21,454 nt of DNA from Campylobacteraceae bacterium (lineage in GTDB: Bacteria; Campylobacterota; Campylobacteria; Campylobacterales; Sulfurovaceae): positions 1-21,454 of the forward strand of contig JALVVQ010000002.1 in assembly GCA_027023325.1 (NCBI GenBank), given 5' to 3'. The notes under the pieces were generated by a model that made no database searches, was not told the origin of the DNA, and saw only the letters and a program-made list of their open reading frames with translations. Made by a program: the position numbers and the translations under genes. Below are positions 1 through 7,545 of this stretch, one piece after another (position 1 is the stretch's first letter; every line of letters starts with the position of its first letter).

Positions 1-98
1 GAAGGTACGGTTGCCAAAGGGAATCTTGGCAATGATCGCTTCTCGTTTGACATAGTAGTGATCACTAAAAAATGTCAGATCAAAAACTTTGATGACAA
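1..98 (-). CDS. DUF1882-like protein, N-terminal part, frame uncertain
   Basis: Directly after glyA an open reading stretch of 32 codons runs off the left edge (codons from base 96 down to 1). It contains the string SDHYYVKREAIIAKI followed by GNRTF, which resembles the start of the small DUF1882 proteins that follow glyA in Helicobacter and Campylobacter (recalled, not searched). The function of that family is unknown to me. No ATG, GTG or TTG opens this frame; a stop lies just upstream at bases 102-100. A TTG at 98-96, with AAGG overlapping the glyA stop, would be a good start, but it is one base out of frame. One more T in the five-T run (bases 82-86) would join it to the DHYYVKR frame. 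The choices are a sequencing error, a real frameshift, or a non-standard start. Confidence 0.45.
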
Positions 99-104
99 AT
101 TACC

Positions 105-1355
105 TTAGTATATCGGCTTGTCATAGATGACAAAGTCGCTGGCGAGTGCTTTCATCTCCTCTTTGATCGTGGCATGCAGGGCATGGTCGTCGATATGGTC
201 GAGCACATCTGCAATCTTGTTGGCAATGACTTCAAATTCTGCCTCTTTCATGCCTCTGCTGGTGAGCGCAGGAGAGCCGATACGAATACCCGAGGTGACA
301 AAAGGTGAGCGGGTTTCGCCAGGTACGGTATTTTTGTTGACAGTGATACCTGCGGCACCCAAAGCAGCATCTGCATCCTTGCCGGAGAATTCTTTATTGA
401 GGAAGCTGACCAGTACGAGGTGGTTGTCTGTGCCGCCAGAGACGATATCATAGCCTCTAGCGATAAGTACCTCCGCCAGCTTGGTGGCATTGGCTTTGAC
501 CTGCTTGGCGTAGGTTTTCCATGCTGGACTGAGATTGTACTTGAAGCCGACGGCTTTGGCAGCGATGACATGTACCAGTGGACCACCCTGGAGTCCAGGG
601 AAGATAGCTGAGTTGATCTTCTTGGCGATATCCTCATCGTTGGTCATGATCATGCCACCTCTAGGACCTGCCAGGGTTTTGTGTGTGGTGGTGGTGACGA
701 CATCTGCATAGGGGAAGGGGCTGGGATGTTCACCGGCACAGACCAATCCTGCGATATGGGCAATATCGGCAAAAAGGACGGCACCCACTTCATCTGCGAT
801 CTCTCTAAACTTGGCAAAATCTATCTCTCTGGCGTAGGCAGAAGCCCCACAGACGATGATCTTGGGCTGTACAGTTTTGGCGATCTCCATCACTTTGTCA
901 TAGTTGATACGACCGTCCAACTCAACACCATAAGTGAAGCTGGAGTAGTTTTTGCCTGAGAAGCTGGGCTTGGAGCCGTGAGTGAGGTGACCACCGTGGC
1001 TGAGATCCATACCGAGAATCTTCTCTCCGGCTTTAATCAGGGCAGCATAGACAGCACCATTGGCCTGAGAGCCAGAGTGTGGCTGTACATTGGCAAATTT
1101 ACAGTCAAAGAGCTCGCAGGCTCTGTCGATAGCAATCTGCTCAGCCTTGTCTGCAAACTCACAACCACCATAATAACGCTTATAGGGATAACCCTCAGCA
1201 TATTTGTTGGTAAAGACAGATCCCATCGCCTCCATGACGGCAGGCTGGGTAAAGTTCTCAGAAGCAATCATCTCCAAGTGGTCGGTTTGTCTCTCCAGTT
1301 CATTCTGAATGGTCTCAAAGATTTCGGGGTCGAAAGATTCGATAGCGTAGCTCAT
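105..1355 (-). CDS. glyA: serine hydroxymethyltransferase
   Basis: This PLP enzyme interconverts serine plus tetrahydrofolate with glycine plus 5,10-methylene-THF in the cytosol. The product is 416 residues, the normal bacterial length. Visible family motifs are EMIASENF (28-35), the PHSGSQAN loop (92-99), ADIAHIAGLV with the PLP-contacting Asp197 and His200, and TTTTHKTLAGPRGG with the Schiff-base Lys226. I chose the ATG at 1355 because AAGGA lies six bases upstream; the in-frame ATG at 1385 would add ten residues, lacks a ribosome site and overlaps the promoter region. A 117-base gap separates it from lysE, so it may have its own promoter in addition to read-through. It supplies or uses glycine and C1 units together with the glycine cleavage operon at the other end of the window. 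Confidence 0.97.
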   Translation of the reverse strand: MSYAIESFDPEIFETIQNELERQTDHLEMIASENFTQPAVMEAMGSVFTNKYAEGYPYKRYYGGCEFADKAEQIAIDRACELFDCKFANVQPHSGSQANGAVYAALIKAGEKILGMDLSHGGHLTHGSKPSFSGKNYSSFTYGVELDGRINYDKVMEIAKTVQPKIIVCGASAYAREIDFAKFREIADEVGAVLFADIAHIAGLVCAGEHPSPFPYADVVTTTTHKTLAGPRGGMIMTNDEDIAKKINSAIFPGLQGGPLVHVIAAKAVGFKYNLSPAWKTYAKQVKANATKLAEVLIARGYDIVSGGTDNHLVLVSFLNKEFSGKDADAALGAAGITVNKNTVPGETRSPFVTSGIRIGSPALTSRGMKEAEFEVIANKIADVLDHIDDHALHATIKEEMKALASDFVIYDKPIY

Positions 1356-1396
1356 AGGTATTCCTTGGTGCATAAATTTTGTCATTGGGTTTTGAT

Positions 1397-1418
1397 AGTA
1401 TACTCTGACTCTCAGAGT
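1397..1418 (-). promoter_or_regulatory. candidate glyA promoter with adjoining inverted repeat
   Basis: On the minus strand a TATACT -10-like element (1402 to 1397) lies about 40 bases before the glyA ATG. It directly abuts a perfect inverted repeat ACTCTGA-CTC-TCAGAGT (1402-1418) that fills the -10/-35 spacer region. No good -35 is visible, as is common in Campylobacterota promoters. The repeat could be an operator or an RNA hairpin in the read-through transcript from lysE; no T-run follows it, so it is not a classical terminator. Function is inferred only from position. Confidence 0.35.
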
Positions 1419-1472
1419 GATAGCCTAACAAATGTTATCTATGCGTATTTATATCCAATTTGCTCTTAGTTT

Positions 1473-2099
1473 TTACTTCTCTATCAGTGCCAGCTTGGCT
1501 GCGAGTACTATAAAGATACTTCCTGCGATATGGTTGAGCCAAAGATTGGCTTTGGGGGTGCGCACAAACCATGCGCTGATCTTGGCAGCAAGGAGAGAGA
1601 TGGTGGAAAAGACGGCAAAAGCAGAGAGGATAAAAAGTCCGCCAAGCATAAAAATTTGCACCGTGACACTGCCTCTGTGTGCATCGGCAAACTGCGGTAG
1701 CAGGGCAAGAAAAAAAAGAGAGACTTTGGGATTGGTGATATTCATGAAGATTCCTCTACGGTAGAGCTTGGAGAGCGAGAGTCTGTTTTTCTCTGCATGC
1801 AAATCCAGCCTGGAGGAGTCACGAAAGCTGAGGTACGCGAGATAGAGCAGGTAGGCAGCACCGATGTATTTGAGGATATCAAAGGCCAGCTGAGAGGTCT
1901 GAAAGATCGCAGCCACCCCCAATGCCACCGCTGTGGTATGAAAGAGCAGTCCTGTCATGAGCCCCAGTGTCACAGTGATACCTGCGCGGGCGCCTTTGGT
2001 CATGGACTGGGTGAGCACGAAGATATTGTCAGGCCCAGGTACAAGCGCCAGCGCCATAGCAGAGAGGGCAAAGAGGGTGATGGTCTCTAGGGGGAGCAT
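1473..2099 (-). CDS. LysE/RhtB-family amino acid exporter
   Basis: A 208-residue inner-membrane protein, the normal length for the LysE/RhtB/threonine-efflux superfamily, with about six hydrophobic segments. The family signature PGPDNIFVLTQS is at residues 21-32, followed by a Gly-rich second helix (GARAGITVTLGLMTGLLFH). These proteins export amino acids or related metabolites using the proton gradient; the substrate cannot be read from the sequence. The ATG at 2099 overlaps the end of the upstream lipoprotein gene by 13 bases and has GGAGG eight to nine bases before it, so the two are co-translated. An eight-T run in its coding strand (bases 1710-1717) is slightly slip-prone but the frame is intact. 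Confidence 0.88.
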   Translation of the reverse strand: MLPLETITLFALSAMALALVPGPDNIFVLTQSMTKGARAGITVTLGLMTGLLFHTTAVALGVAAIFQTSQLAFDILKYIGAAYLLYLAYLSFRDSSRLDLHAEKNRLSLSKLYRRGIFMNITNPKVSLFFLALLPQFADAHRGSVTVQIFMLGGLFILSAFAVFSTISLLAAKISAWFVRTPKANLWLNHIAGSIFIVLAAKLALIEK

Positions 2100-3028
2100 G
2101 GGATTGTCCCTCCATCGTTGTCGTCACACATTTTGGGTTCACTGCCCCAGATCTCTATATCGTCTATCCACTGCTCTTTTGGGTTTGAATCTCCATAGAT
2201 TTGGGTGAGCATAATGAAATCAATGGGGTTGTTGTATCGTGTGGTGGGGCCGTGGTGTTCTCCTACGATCTTGCCGTTGATCTTCCAACGGGCGATGCCG
2301 TCATTTCCGTTGCTCCAGTGCCAATAGTATTCGGTAAGGAACCACTTGTCAGTGATGACAGGCACCACACTGTTGTTGCATGATGCAGTTGGTGTGAGTG
2401 TGTCGCACTCCCATAGAGAGTGTTCGGAATCTTTGTCTCCCTGAAAATGCCATGAGGCACGACCCTCTTCGTCTGTGTAGAGATAAGAGATGAGTCGAAA
2501 TCCTGTACCGTTTTCTCCGGGGTCTTTGTAGTCCTTGGTTTTGTATTCGAGAAAGGCTCTCCATTTGTTTTTTTCGCCGAGCATGCGGCTGTCTATCTTC
2601 ATCCAGTATCGGACATAGAGATCTTTTCTGCCATCTTGGATATTGAGAATTTCATAAGGGTATTGGGTAGCACCTGTGGCGTCATAATTTTCTTTGGTGT
2701 AGAGTACTTTGGTTTGCTTTCCTGTATGTCCTGTGGTACTGACAATACTGGTCTCCAAAGCATCCCCGCCATCATCATCTACGGCGTGTAGGGCACTTTC
2801 GCTGCTTCCGAGAATCTCCAAAGGCCAGCTGAATCCGGATTCTGTATCTTTTCCGCGTATATAGTGGTACTCTTCACTGTCTTTTACGGGGGCAGAGTCC
2901 ATGTAGACCTTGCCCTCAAAGCCAGACTTGAAGAGTAGTTTGGCTGTCTGCACGGTCTGGCTACCTTCACTGCATGCCATCGTAAATAATACTATAGCAG
3001 AAAGTGTGGCGATGTAGAGTGTTTTCAT
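2087..3028 (-). CDS. lipoprotein with concanavalin-A-like (jelly-roll) fold, possible glycan binding or lyase
   Basis: A 313-residue protein with a lipoprotein-type signal: a hydrophobic stretch ending FTMAC, making Cys19 the likely lipidated residue. The lipobox is non-ideal (Thr at -3). The C-terminal two thirds looks like a beta-sandwich of the heparin-lyase/PL20/concanavalin-like class: aromatic-rich strands, DLYVRYWMKID, WRAFLEYKT, WKINGKIVGEHHG, and a closing WIDDIEIW typical of the last strand. I see no proof of catalysis; it may bind or cleave a uronate-rich glycan, or be structural. It sits between an MFS exporter (18-base gap, AGGAG ribosome site) and lysE (overlap), in a cassette that separates lysS from glyA. 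The C-terminal tail carries two cysteines in an acidic segment (MCDDNDGGTIPC), possibly a disulfide. Confidence 0.6.
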   Translation of the reverse strand: MKTLYIATLSAIVLFTMACSEGSQTVQTAKLLFKSGFEGKVYMDSAPVKDSEEYHYIRGKDTESGFSWPLEILGSSESALHAVDDDGGDALETSIVSTTGHTGKQTKVLYTKENYDATGATQYPYEILNIQDGRKDLYVRYWMKIDSRMLGEKNKWRAFLEYKTKDYKDPGENGTGFRLISYLYTDEEGRASWHFQGDKDSEHSLWECDTLTPTASCNNSVVPVITDKWFLTEYYWHWSNGNDGIARWKINGKIVGEHHGPTTRYNNPIDFIMLTQIYGDSNPKEQWIDDIEIWGSEPKMCDDNDGGTIPCSP

Positions 3029-3046
3029 TTTTCGTACTCCTGTTTG

Positions 3047-4204
3047 TTATGTATTTTTTGGTTTAGATGTCAGTAGGTAGGCCATAGGTATACAGCCTAT
3101 AGCAAAAATACTGCATATCAGGTAGGTTTGATCTAGGCCAAGATTGTCTCCCATGAGCCCTACGACGAAAACGACCAGAGAGCTGAGAGCGAAGTTGATC
3201 GTCATATAGATACTGTTCATAAAAGTTGGCATATTGGAGTCTGTGTCTTGTACCGTTGCCATGAGTACAGGGCCACTGGTGAAGAGAAAAAGTCCTAGTG
3301 GGATCAGCAAAAAGATATGGCTGCTCATGGCAAAAAATCCCATACTGACAACCGCACCGATACTCCCTATGAGCAGCATGGGTCTTCTGCCGATACGGTC
3401 AGATAGATTGCCTGAAAGTGAGGTACCAAGAATACCAAAAAATTGTAGCAGTGACAGTGAGATACCGGCATACCAGAGAGAGGCTCCCTGCTGGGTAAGG
3501 TACACAGGAAGAAAAAGGGTCAAGGCGCTTTTCATGCCTGCTTGGAAGAAGAGAAATGCTCCCATGGTCAAAAAGAAATAGCGGTAACGATAGAGCAGTT
3601 TTTTGCCATCTCCTTTCTCTTTGGCTTTTTGAATGGGTCTGTCGGTATCAAAATCTTTGAGTTTGATATAGAGTATCAGTGAAGCCAGCAGTCCCAGAGG
3701 CATGAGCCTGTAGATACCTTCCAGCCCCCACCACGATACGCCTGCGGTGACGAGCAGTGGCCCCACAGTCCGTGCCAATTCGCCGCCTACCATAAAATAA
3801 CTCATGCCGGTACCGGTTTTATCTCCAGAGGACTCCTTGACCATGGTCGGTGAAGGCACATGAAAGAGTGCCGTACTGATGCCCGTCACAAAGAGGAGGA
3901 TAAAAAGCACCCCCAGCGAAGGTGCCAGCCCAATGAGGCTCATGCAGATAGCCGTCATAGCAGGGGTAAGTATCACGAAGTATTTGACGCCTGTTTTTTC
4001 TGCCATCAATCCAAAAAATGGGTTAAAAAGAGAGGGAATTCGGGTGATGATATTGAGCAGGGCAGCAGTGGAGAGGCTGATACCAAGTTTTTCTATCAGA
4101 AGTGGAAGAAGTGGTGCCAGAAAGGAGGTATAAACATCATGCGAAAAGTGTGCGAAAGAGATGGTGAAAACCTTGGATTTTTGGAACTGTTTAGGATGCA
4201 TCAT
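3047..4204 (-). CDS. MFS transporter, Fsr (fosmidomycin resistance)-like
   Basis: A 385-residue integral membrane protein with about twelve hydrophobic helices and the MFS loop motif after TM2 and again after TM8 (NLSDRIGRRPMLLIG). The N-terminus FAHFSHDVYTSFLAPLLPLL resembles the Fsr subfamily, whose members export drugs or small metabolites; the true substrate is unknown. Two ATG codons open it (4204 and 4201); AGGA lies three bases before the first and six before the second, so the second is the likelier start. It begins 39 bases after the lysS stop, with a perfect hairpin at the junction. It heads a three-gene cassette with the jelly-roll lipoprotein and LysE exporter. Confidence 0.85.
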   Translation of the reverse strand: MMHPKQFQKSKVFTISFAHFSHDVYTSFLAPLLPLLIEKLGISLSTAALLNIITRIPSLFNPFFGLMAEKTGVKYFVILTPAMTAICMSLIGLAPSLGVLFILLFVTGISTALFHVPSPTMVKESSGDKTGTGMSYFMVGGELARTVGPLLVTAGVSWWGLEGIYRLMPLGLLASLILYIKLKDFDTDRPIQKAKEKGDGKKLLYRYRYFFLTMGAFLFFQAGMKSALTLFLPVYLTQQGASLWYAGISLSLLQFFGILGTSLSGNLSDRIGRRPMLLIGSIGAVVSMGFFAMSSHIFLLIPLGLFLFTSGPVLMATVQDTDSNMPTFMNSIYMTINFALSSLVVFVVGLMGDNLGLDQTYLICSIFAIGCIPMAYLLTSKPKNT

Positions 4205-4231
4205 CTGTCCTGATTGTGGGTAAATATGGAT

Positions 4232-4256
4232 GGCAGGAGAGTTTTACTCTCCTGCC
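4232..4256 (-). repeat. perfect hairpin spanning the lysS stop codon
   Basis: Ten-base arms GGCAGGAGAG and CTCTCCTGCC are separated by a five-base loop (4242-4246) that holds the lysS TAA stop. One arm encodes the last residues of LysRS; the other is in the 39-base gap before the MFS gene. On the minus strand no T-run follows, so this is not a textbook terminator. It could stabilise the lysS mRNA end or weaken read-through into the exporter cassette. Confidence 0.6.
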
Positions 4257-5887
4257 GCCCTCTTCTTGCATGCTGCCACATCAGTACAGAAGAATCCTTT
4301 ACCCTTCTTGGCAGGCTTGAGCTCTTCTTCTACCGTATGACCACACTTTTTGCAGACAGGGCCATCATGTTTTTCGACGATAGGTTGGGGTGCTTCGGGT
4401 TTCATGGCAGGGAAGAGGAGTACATCACGGATGGAGTGTTGGTTGGTCAGCATCATAACCAGACGGTCGATACCGATACCCTCTCCTGCGGTGGGCGCCA
4501 TACCATAGCTGAGTGCCTTGACAAAGTCGGTGTCCATATGCATCGCCTCTTCATCCCCTGTCGCCTCTTTGGCATCTGCTTGGGCTTTGAACCGCTCTAG
4601 CTGATCGAGAGGGTCATTGAGCTCATTGAAGCCGTTGGCGATCTCTTTGCCCGCCATGAAGAGCTCAAAACGCTCTGCGATCTCTGGGTTTTCATCACTT
4701 CTGCGAGAGAGTGGTGAGATATCGATTGGGTAGTGGGTGATATAGGTTGGGTTGATAAGTTTCTCCTCAACAAAGGCATCAAAGAGCTCTGCTTGGAGAT
4801 ATCCAAGCGTGAGGTTTTTGTCGACCTCTACACCATGTTGTTTGAGATAGGCGATCGCTTTGGCTTTATCATTGGCAACATCCTCAGGGACAGCACCGAT
4901 GCTTGTAAGCCCCTCTATAAAAGGTACTTTGGCAAAGGGTGTGGTGCAGTCTATCTGCATCTCTCCATAGGTCAGTGTTCTGCTCATCCCTAGGTTGTCG
5001 AAGAGGTAGTCATAGAGGTCTTCTGTGAGCTTCATGAGGTCTTGGTAGTTGTGATATGCCCAGTAGAACTCTATGGAGGTGAACTCTGGATTGTGGGTCT
5101 GATCCATTCCTTCATTACGAAAGTTTCGGTTGATCTCAAAGACCGCTTCCATCCCACCTACTACGAGTCGCTTGAGGTAGAGTTCCGGGGCGATACGCAA
5201 ATAACGGTCTACTCCCAGTGCATTATGGTGCGTGGTAAAGGGCTTGGCATTGGCACCGCCAGGGATAGGGTGCATCATGGGGGTTTCTACCTCTAGAAAA
5301 CCTGCATCCTCAAAGAATCGTCGGATCAGCGAAACGATACGGCTGCGCTGTTCAAAGTTTTTCTTAACTTCTGGATTCATGATCATATCGAGGTATCGCT
5401 GGCGGTAACGTATCTCATGGTCTGTAAGCCCATGAAACTTCTCAGGAAGAGGAGAGATAGACTTGGAGACGATCTTCATCTCTTTGCAATGTAGGGTCAG
5501 CTCACCTGTTTGTGTTACAAAGGGATAGCCTTTCGCCTCGATGATGTCGCCTACTTCAAAGAGCTTTTTGACTACAGTGTTGTAGTAGCCTTCTGCCAGT
5601 TCATCACGGTTGTAGTAGATTTGCACTAGGCCGTCACTGTCCTCAATCTTTGCAAAGGCTGCTTTGCCCATGATACGGACAAACTTGATCCGTCCTGTGA
5701 GTGTCACGGTGACGGTGTCATCTTTCTTTTCCTCAGCTTCTTGCTCTGCAATATAGGTAAACTTCTCAAGAAAGGTTCCTGAAGAGATACCTTTGGTAAT
5801 GTTGGTAGGGTAGGGGTTGTGCCCCTCTTCTCTAAGCTTCTCTGCTTTTTTAATGCGTTCTTGTATGTAGTGGTTATCGAAAATCAA
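4244..5887 (-). CDS. lysS: lysyl-tRNA synthetase, class II, with a four-cysteine C-terminal tail
   Basis: This enzyme charges tRNA-Lys in the cytosol. The 547-residue product has the N-terminal OB-fold anticodon domain (TVTLTGRIKFVRIMGKAAFAKI), class II motif 2 (FRNEGMDQTHNPEFTSIEFY) and motif 3 (GEGIGIDRLVMML, about 468-480). Bacterial LysRS is usually near 500 residues and ends soon after the LLFPAMKPE segment. Here about 40 more residues follow, with cysteines 512, 515, 534 and 540 (C-x2-C-x18-C-x5-C) in a lysine-rich setting, like a small zinc ribbon. The start is TTG at 5887 with AAGGA seven bases upstream. It lies 25 bases after cvpA and ends in a hairpin. Confidence 0.95.
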   Translation of the reverse strand: MIFDNHYIQERIKKAEKLREEGHNPYPTNITKGISSGTFLEKFTYIAEQEAEEKKDDTVTVTLTGRIKFVRIMGKAAFAKIEDSDGLVQIYYNRDELAEGYYNTVVKKLFEVGDIIEAKGYPFVTQTGELTLHCKEMKIVSKSISPLPEKFHGLTDHEIRYRQRYLDMIMNPEVKKNFEQRSRIVSLIRRFFEDAGFLEVETPMMHPIPGGANAKPFTTHHNALGVDRYLRIAPELYLKRLVVGGMEAVFEINRNFRNEGMDQTHNPEFTSIEFYWAYHNYQDLMKLTEDLYDYLFDNLGMSRTLTYGEMQIDCTTPFAKVPFIEGLTSIGAVPEDVANDKAKAIAYLKQHGVEVDKNLTLGYLQAELFDAFVEEKLINPTYITHYPIDISPLSRRSDENPEIAERFELFMAGKEIANGFNELNDPLDQLERFKAQADAKEATGDEEAMHMDTDFVKALSYGMAPTAGEGIGIDRLVMMLTNQHSIRDVLLFPAMKPEAPQPIVEKHDGPVCKKCGHTVEEELKPAKKGKGFFCTDVAACKKRAAGE

Positions 5888-5912
5888 GGGTATTCCTTAT
5901 GGCTAGTATTGG

Positions 5913-6446
5913 TTAGGGTTTTTTTGATTTGATCATCTCTTTTTCACCCAAAGGCGAAAGATTGATCAGTACTGAACCTACACGGTCAAGTGTAGGATAG
6001 AGTCTGCTCTGCTGGATGGTCTTGGTCATATTTTCTTTGATTAGAGGGCTTCTAAAAAGTGCGGAAATGATCAGAGAAAAGATCAAAAAATATTTGATAC
6101 CGGCAACCACAAATCCAAAAAATCTGTCCAGTCCACTGTGGGAATCCCCTTTGGAGACACCGACAATAAGGTTGCCAACAAAGACGGAAGCAGCCCACAC
6201 AAGTGCCAGCACAGCCAGAAATCCTATGAGCTTCAGCGCTGCAAAATTTTCCAAATGAAATATATTTTTATCGATTGTGCGCGCAACAAAGGTAGCACTC
6301 CGGGAGGCGAGAAATACGCCACCTATCAATCCCACAAAACCAAATATTTCCCTCAGAAAACCATTCATCAGTCCTTTGATGGCCATAAGGATGACAAGAA
6401 TAATGATGGTAATGTCGATACTGTTGAGGCCTGCAAAAAAATTCAT
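5913..6446 (-). CDS. cvpA: CvpA family membrane protein
   Basis: A 177-residue protein with about four hydrophobic helices, matching the CvpA family (colicin V production protein) in length and in its opening: an N-terminal SIDITIIILVILMAIKG helix followed by GFLREIFGFVGLIGGVFLA. CvpA proteins sit in the inner membrane; in Enterobacteria they affect colicin V export and envelope stress tolerance, but their molecular action is not settled. The gene starts with ATG 12 bases after pilT and ends 25 bases before lysS. CvpA next to lysS is a recurring Campylobacterota arrangement. The C-terminal 25 residues are basic and probably cytosolic. Confidence 0.88.
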   Translation of the reverse strand: MNFFAGLNSIDITIIILVILMAIKGLMNGFLREIFGFVGLIGGVFLASRSATFVARTIDKNIFHLENFAALKLIGFLAVLALVWAASVFVGNLIVGVSKGDSHSGLDRFFGFVVAGIKYFLIFSLIISALFRSPLIKENMTKTIQQSRLYPTLDRVGSVLINLSPLGEKEMIKSKKP

Positions 6447-6458
6447 AGTTGCTGCTTT

Positions 6459-7526
6459 CTAGAATCTCTGAATGGCTTTTGCAAGCTCATCCGGTTTGTT
6501 GGCATACTGCATCGCAATATGTTTGTCGATGGAACCGTTTCGGATAAAGGTCAGCAGCGCCTGTGTCTGTGTCTGCATGCCTGTGCCTTCTTGACCCAAC
6601 TGCATGGTAGAGTAGATCTGGTGCACTTTGTCTTCACGGATGAGGTTGGCGATGGCATGGTTGGTGACCAGTATCTCAGAGGCTGCGACCCTGCCACTTT
6701 TGATTTTGGGTAGCAGTGCCTGGGCAATGACAGCTACCAGTGAAGTAGAGATCATTGCACGAATCTGTGGCTGCTCGTCTCCAGAAAAGACATCAATGAT
6801 ACGGTTGATCGTGCCTGGAGCTGAGGAGGTGTGCAGGGTGCCGAAAACCAGGTGCCCGGTCTCTGCCGCAGTCAGGGCTGCGGCGATGGTCTCTCTGTCT
6901 CTCATTTCCCCGATGAGAATGATATCGGGGTCTTGACGCATGGCATACTTGAGTGCCGTGGCGAAGGACTCAGTATCTTCTCCTACGCCTCTGTGGGAAA
7001 AGACACATTTTTTGTTTTGGTGCACGAACTCGACGGGATCTTCCACGGTCACGATGTGCTTGGATTCTGTGAGGTTGATCTGGTTAAGCATGGCTGCCAG
7101 TGTGGTGGACTTGCCTGATCCGGTAGGGCCGGTGACAAGGATGAGCCCCTTCTCTCTCTTGATCAGTTCTTTGTAGACTGCCGGAGCATGAAGGTCATCC
7201 AGTGAAGGCACATCGATGGGAATCACCCTAAAGGCTGCAGCCATATCCCCCAGTGTTTTGTAGAAGTTGGCTCTGAATCGTCCGATACCTTCCAGTTCCA
7301 ACGCGAAGTCCAGTTCTGAATGCTCTTCAAAAATTTTCTTCTGTTTTTCCGTAATAAGCGAGTAGCACATGTCTTCGATCTCAGTACCGCTTAGCTTGGG
7401 GAGGTTGATGGGCTTGAGTGCACCATCCAGTCGCAGTAGTGGCTCACTTTTGCTGATGAGGTGTAGGTCGGAGGCATTATGAACCACCACACTCTGGAGA
7501 AGTTTCTTGATATTGGATCCTGACAT
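6459..7526 (-). CDS. pilT: type IV pilus retraction ATPase PilT
   Basis: A hexameric cytosolic ATPase that depolymerises type IV pili, giving twitching motility and DNA uptake. The 355-residue product is full length. The N-terminal PAS-like region is followed by Walker A GPTGSGKST (133-141), the Asp box around HIVTVEDPVEF, Walker B DIILIGEMRD (201-210), and the His box ETGHLVFGTLHT (222-233). The C-terminal AIANLIRE (291-298) corresponds to the retraction-specific AIRNLIRE motif, with Ala for Arg at the third position; this marks PilT rather than PilB. It begins 19 bases after gatC with AGGA before its ATG. No other pilus genes are nearby, so it works with pilins encoded elsewhere. PilU is an alternative assignment but less likely given the intact C-terminal motif. 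Confidence 0.92.
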   Translation of the reverse strand: MSGSNIKKLLQSVVVHNASDLHLISKSEPLLRLDGALKPINLPKLSGTEIEDMCYSLITEKQKKIFEEHSELDFALELEGIGRFRANFYKTLGDMAAAFRVIPIDVPSLDDLHAPAVYKELIKREKGLILVTGPTGSGKSTTLAAMLNQINLTESKHIVTVEDPVEFVHQNKKCVFSHRGVGEDTESFATALKYAMRQDPDIILIGEMRDRETIAAALTAAETGHLVFGTLHTSSAPGTINRIIDVFSGDEQPQIRAMISTSLVAVIAQALLPKIKSGRVAASEILVTNHAIANLIREDKVHQIYSTMQLGQEGTGMQTQTQALLTFIRNGSIDKHIAMQYANKPDELAKAIQRF

Positions 7527-7545
7527 TTTCTATCCTTTTGGGTAA

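Noticed and set aside
978..1469. Open frame of 163 codons on the plus strand, opposite glyA
   Set aside because: It is antisense to a conserved enzyme, lacks a ribosome site, and its translation has no family character; the frame is open only because of the codon bias of glyA.
1710..1717. Eight-base homopolymer in the LysE-type gene as a phase-variation switch
   Set aside because: The tract is short compared with known contingency loci, the frame is intact, and an exporter inside this operon is not a typical phase-variable gene.
6138..6713. Open frame of 191 codons on the plus strand across cvpA and pilT
   Set aside because: It crosses two well-supported genes in antisense and has a composition typical of shadow frames.
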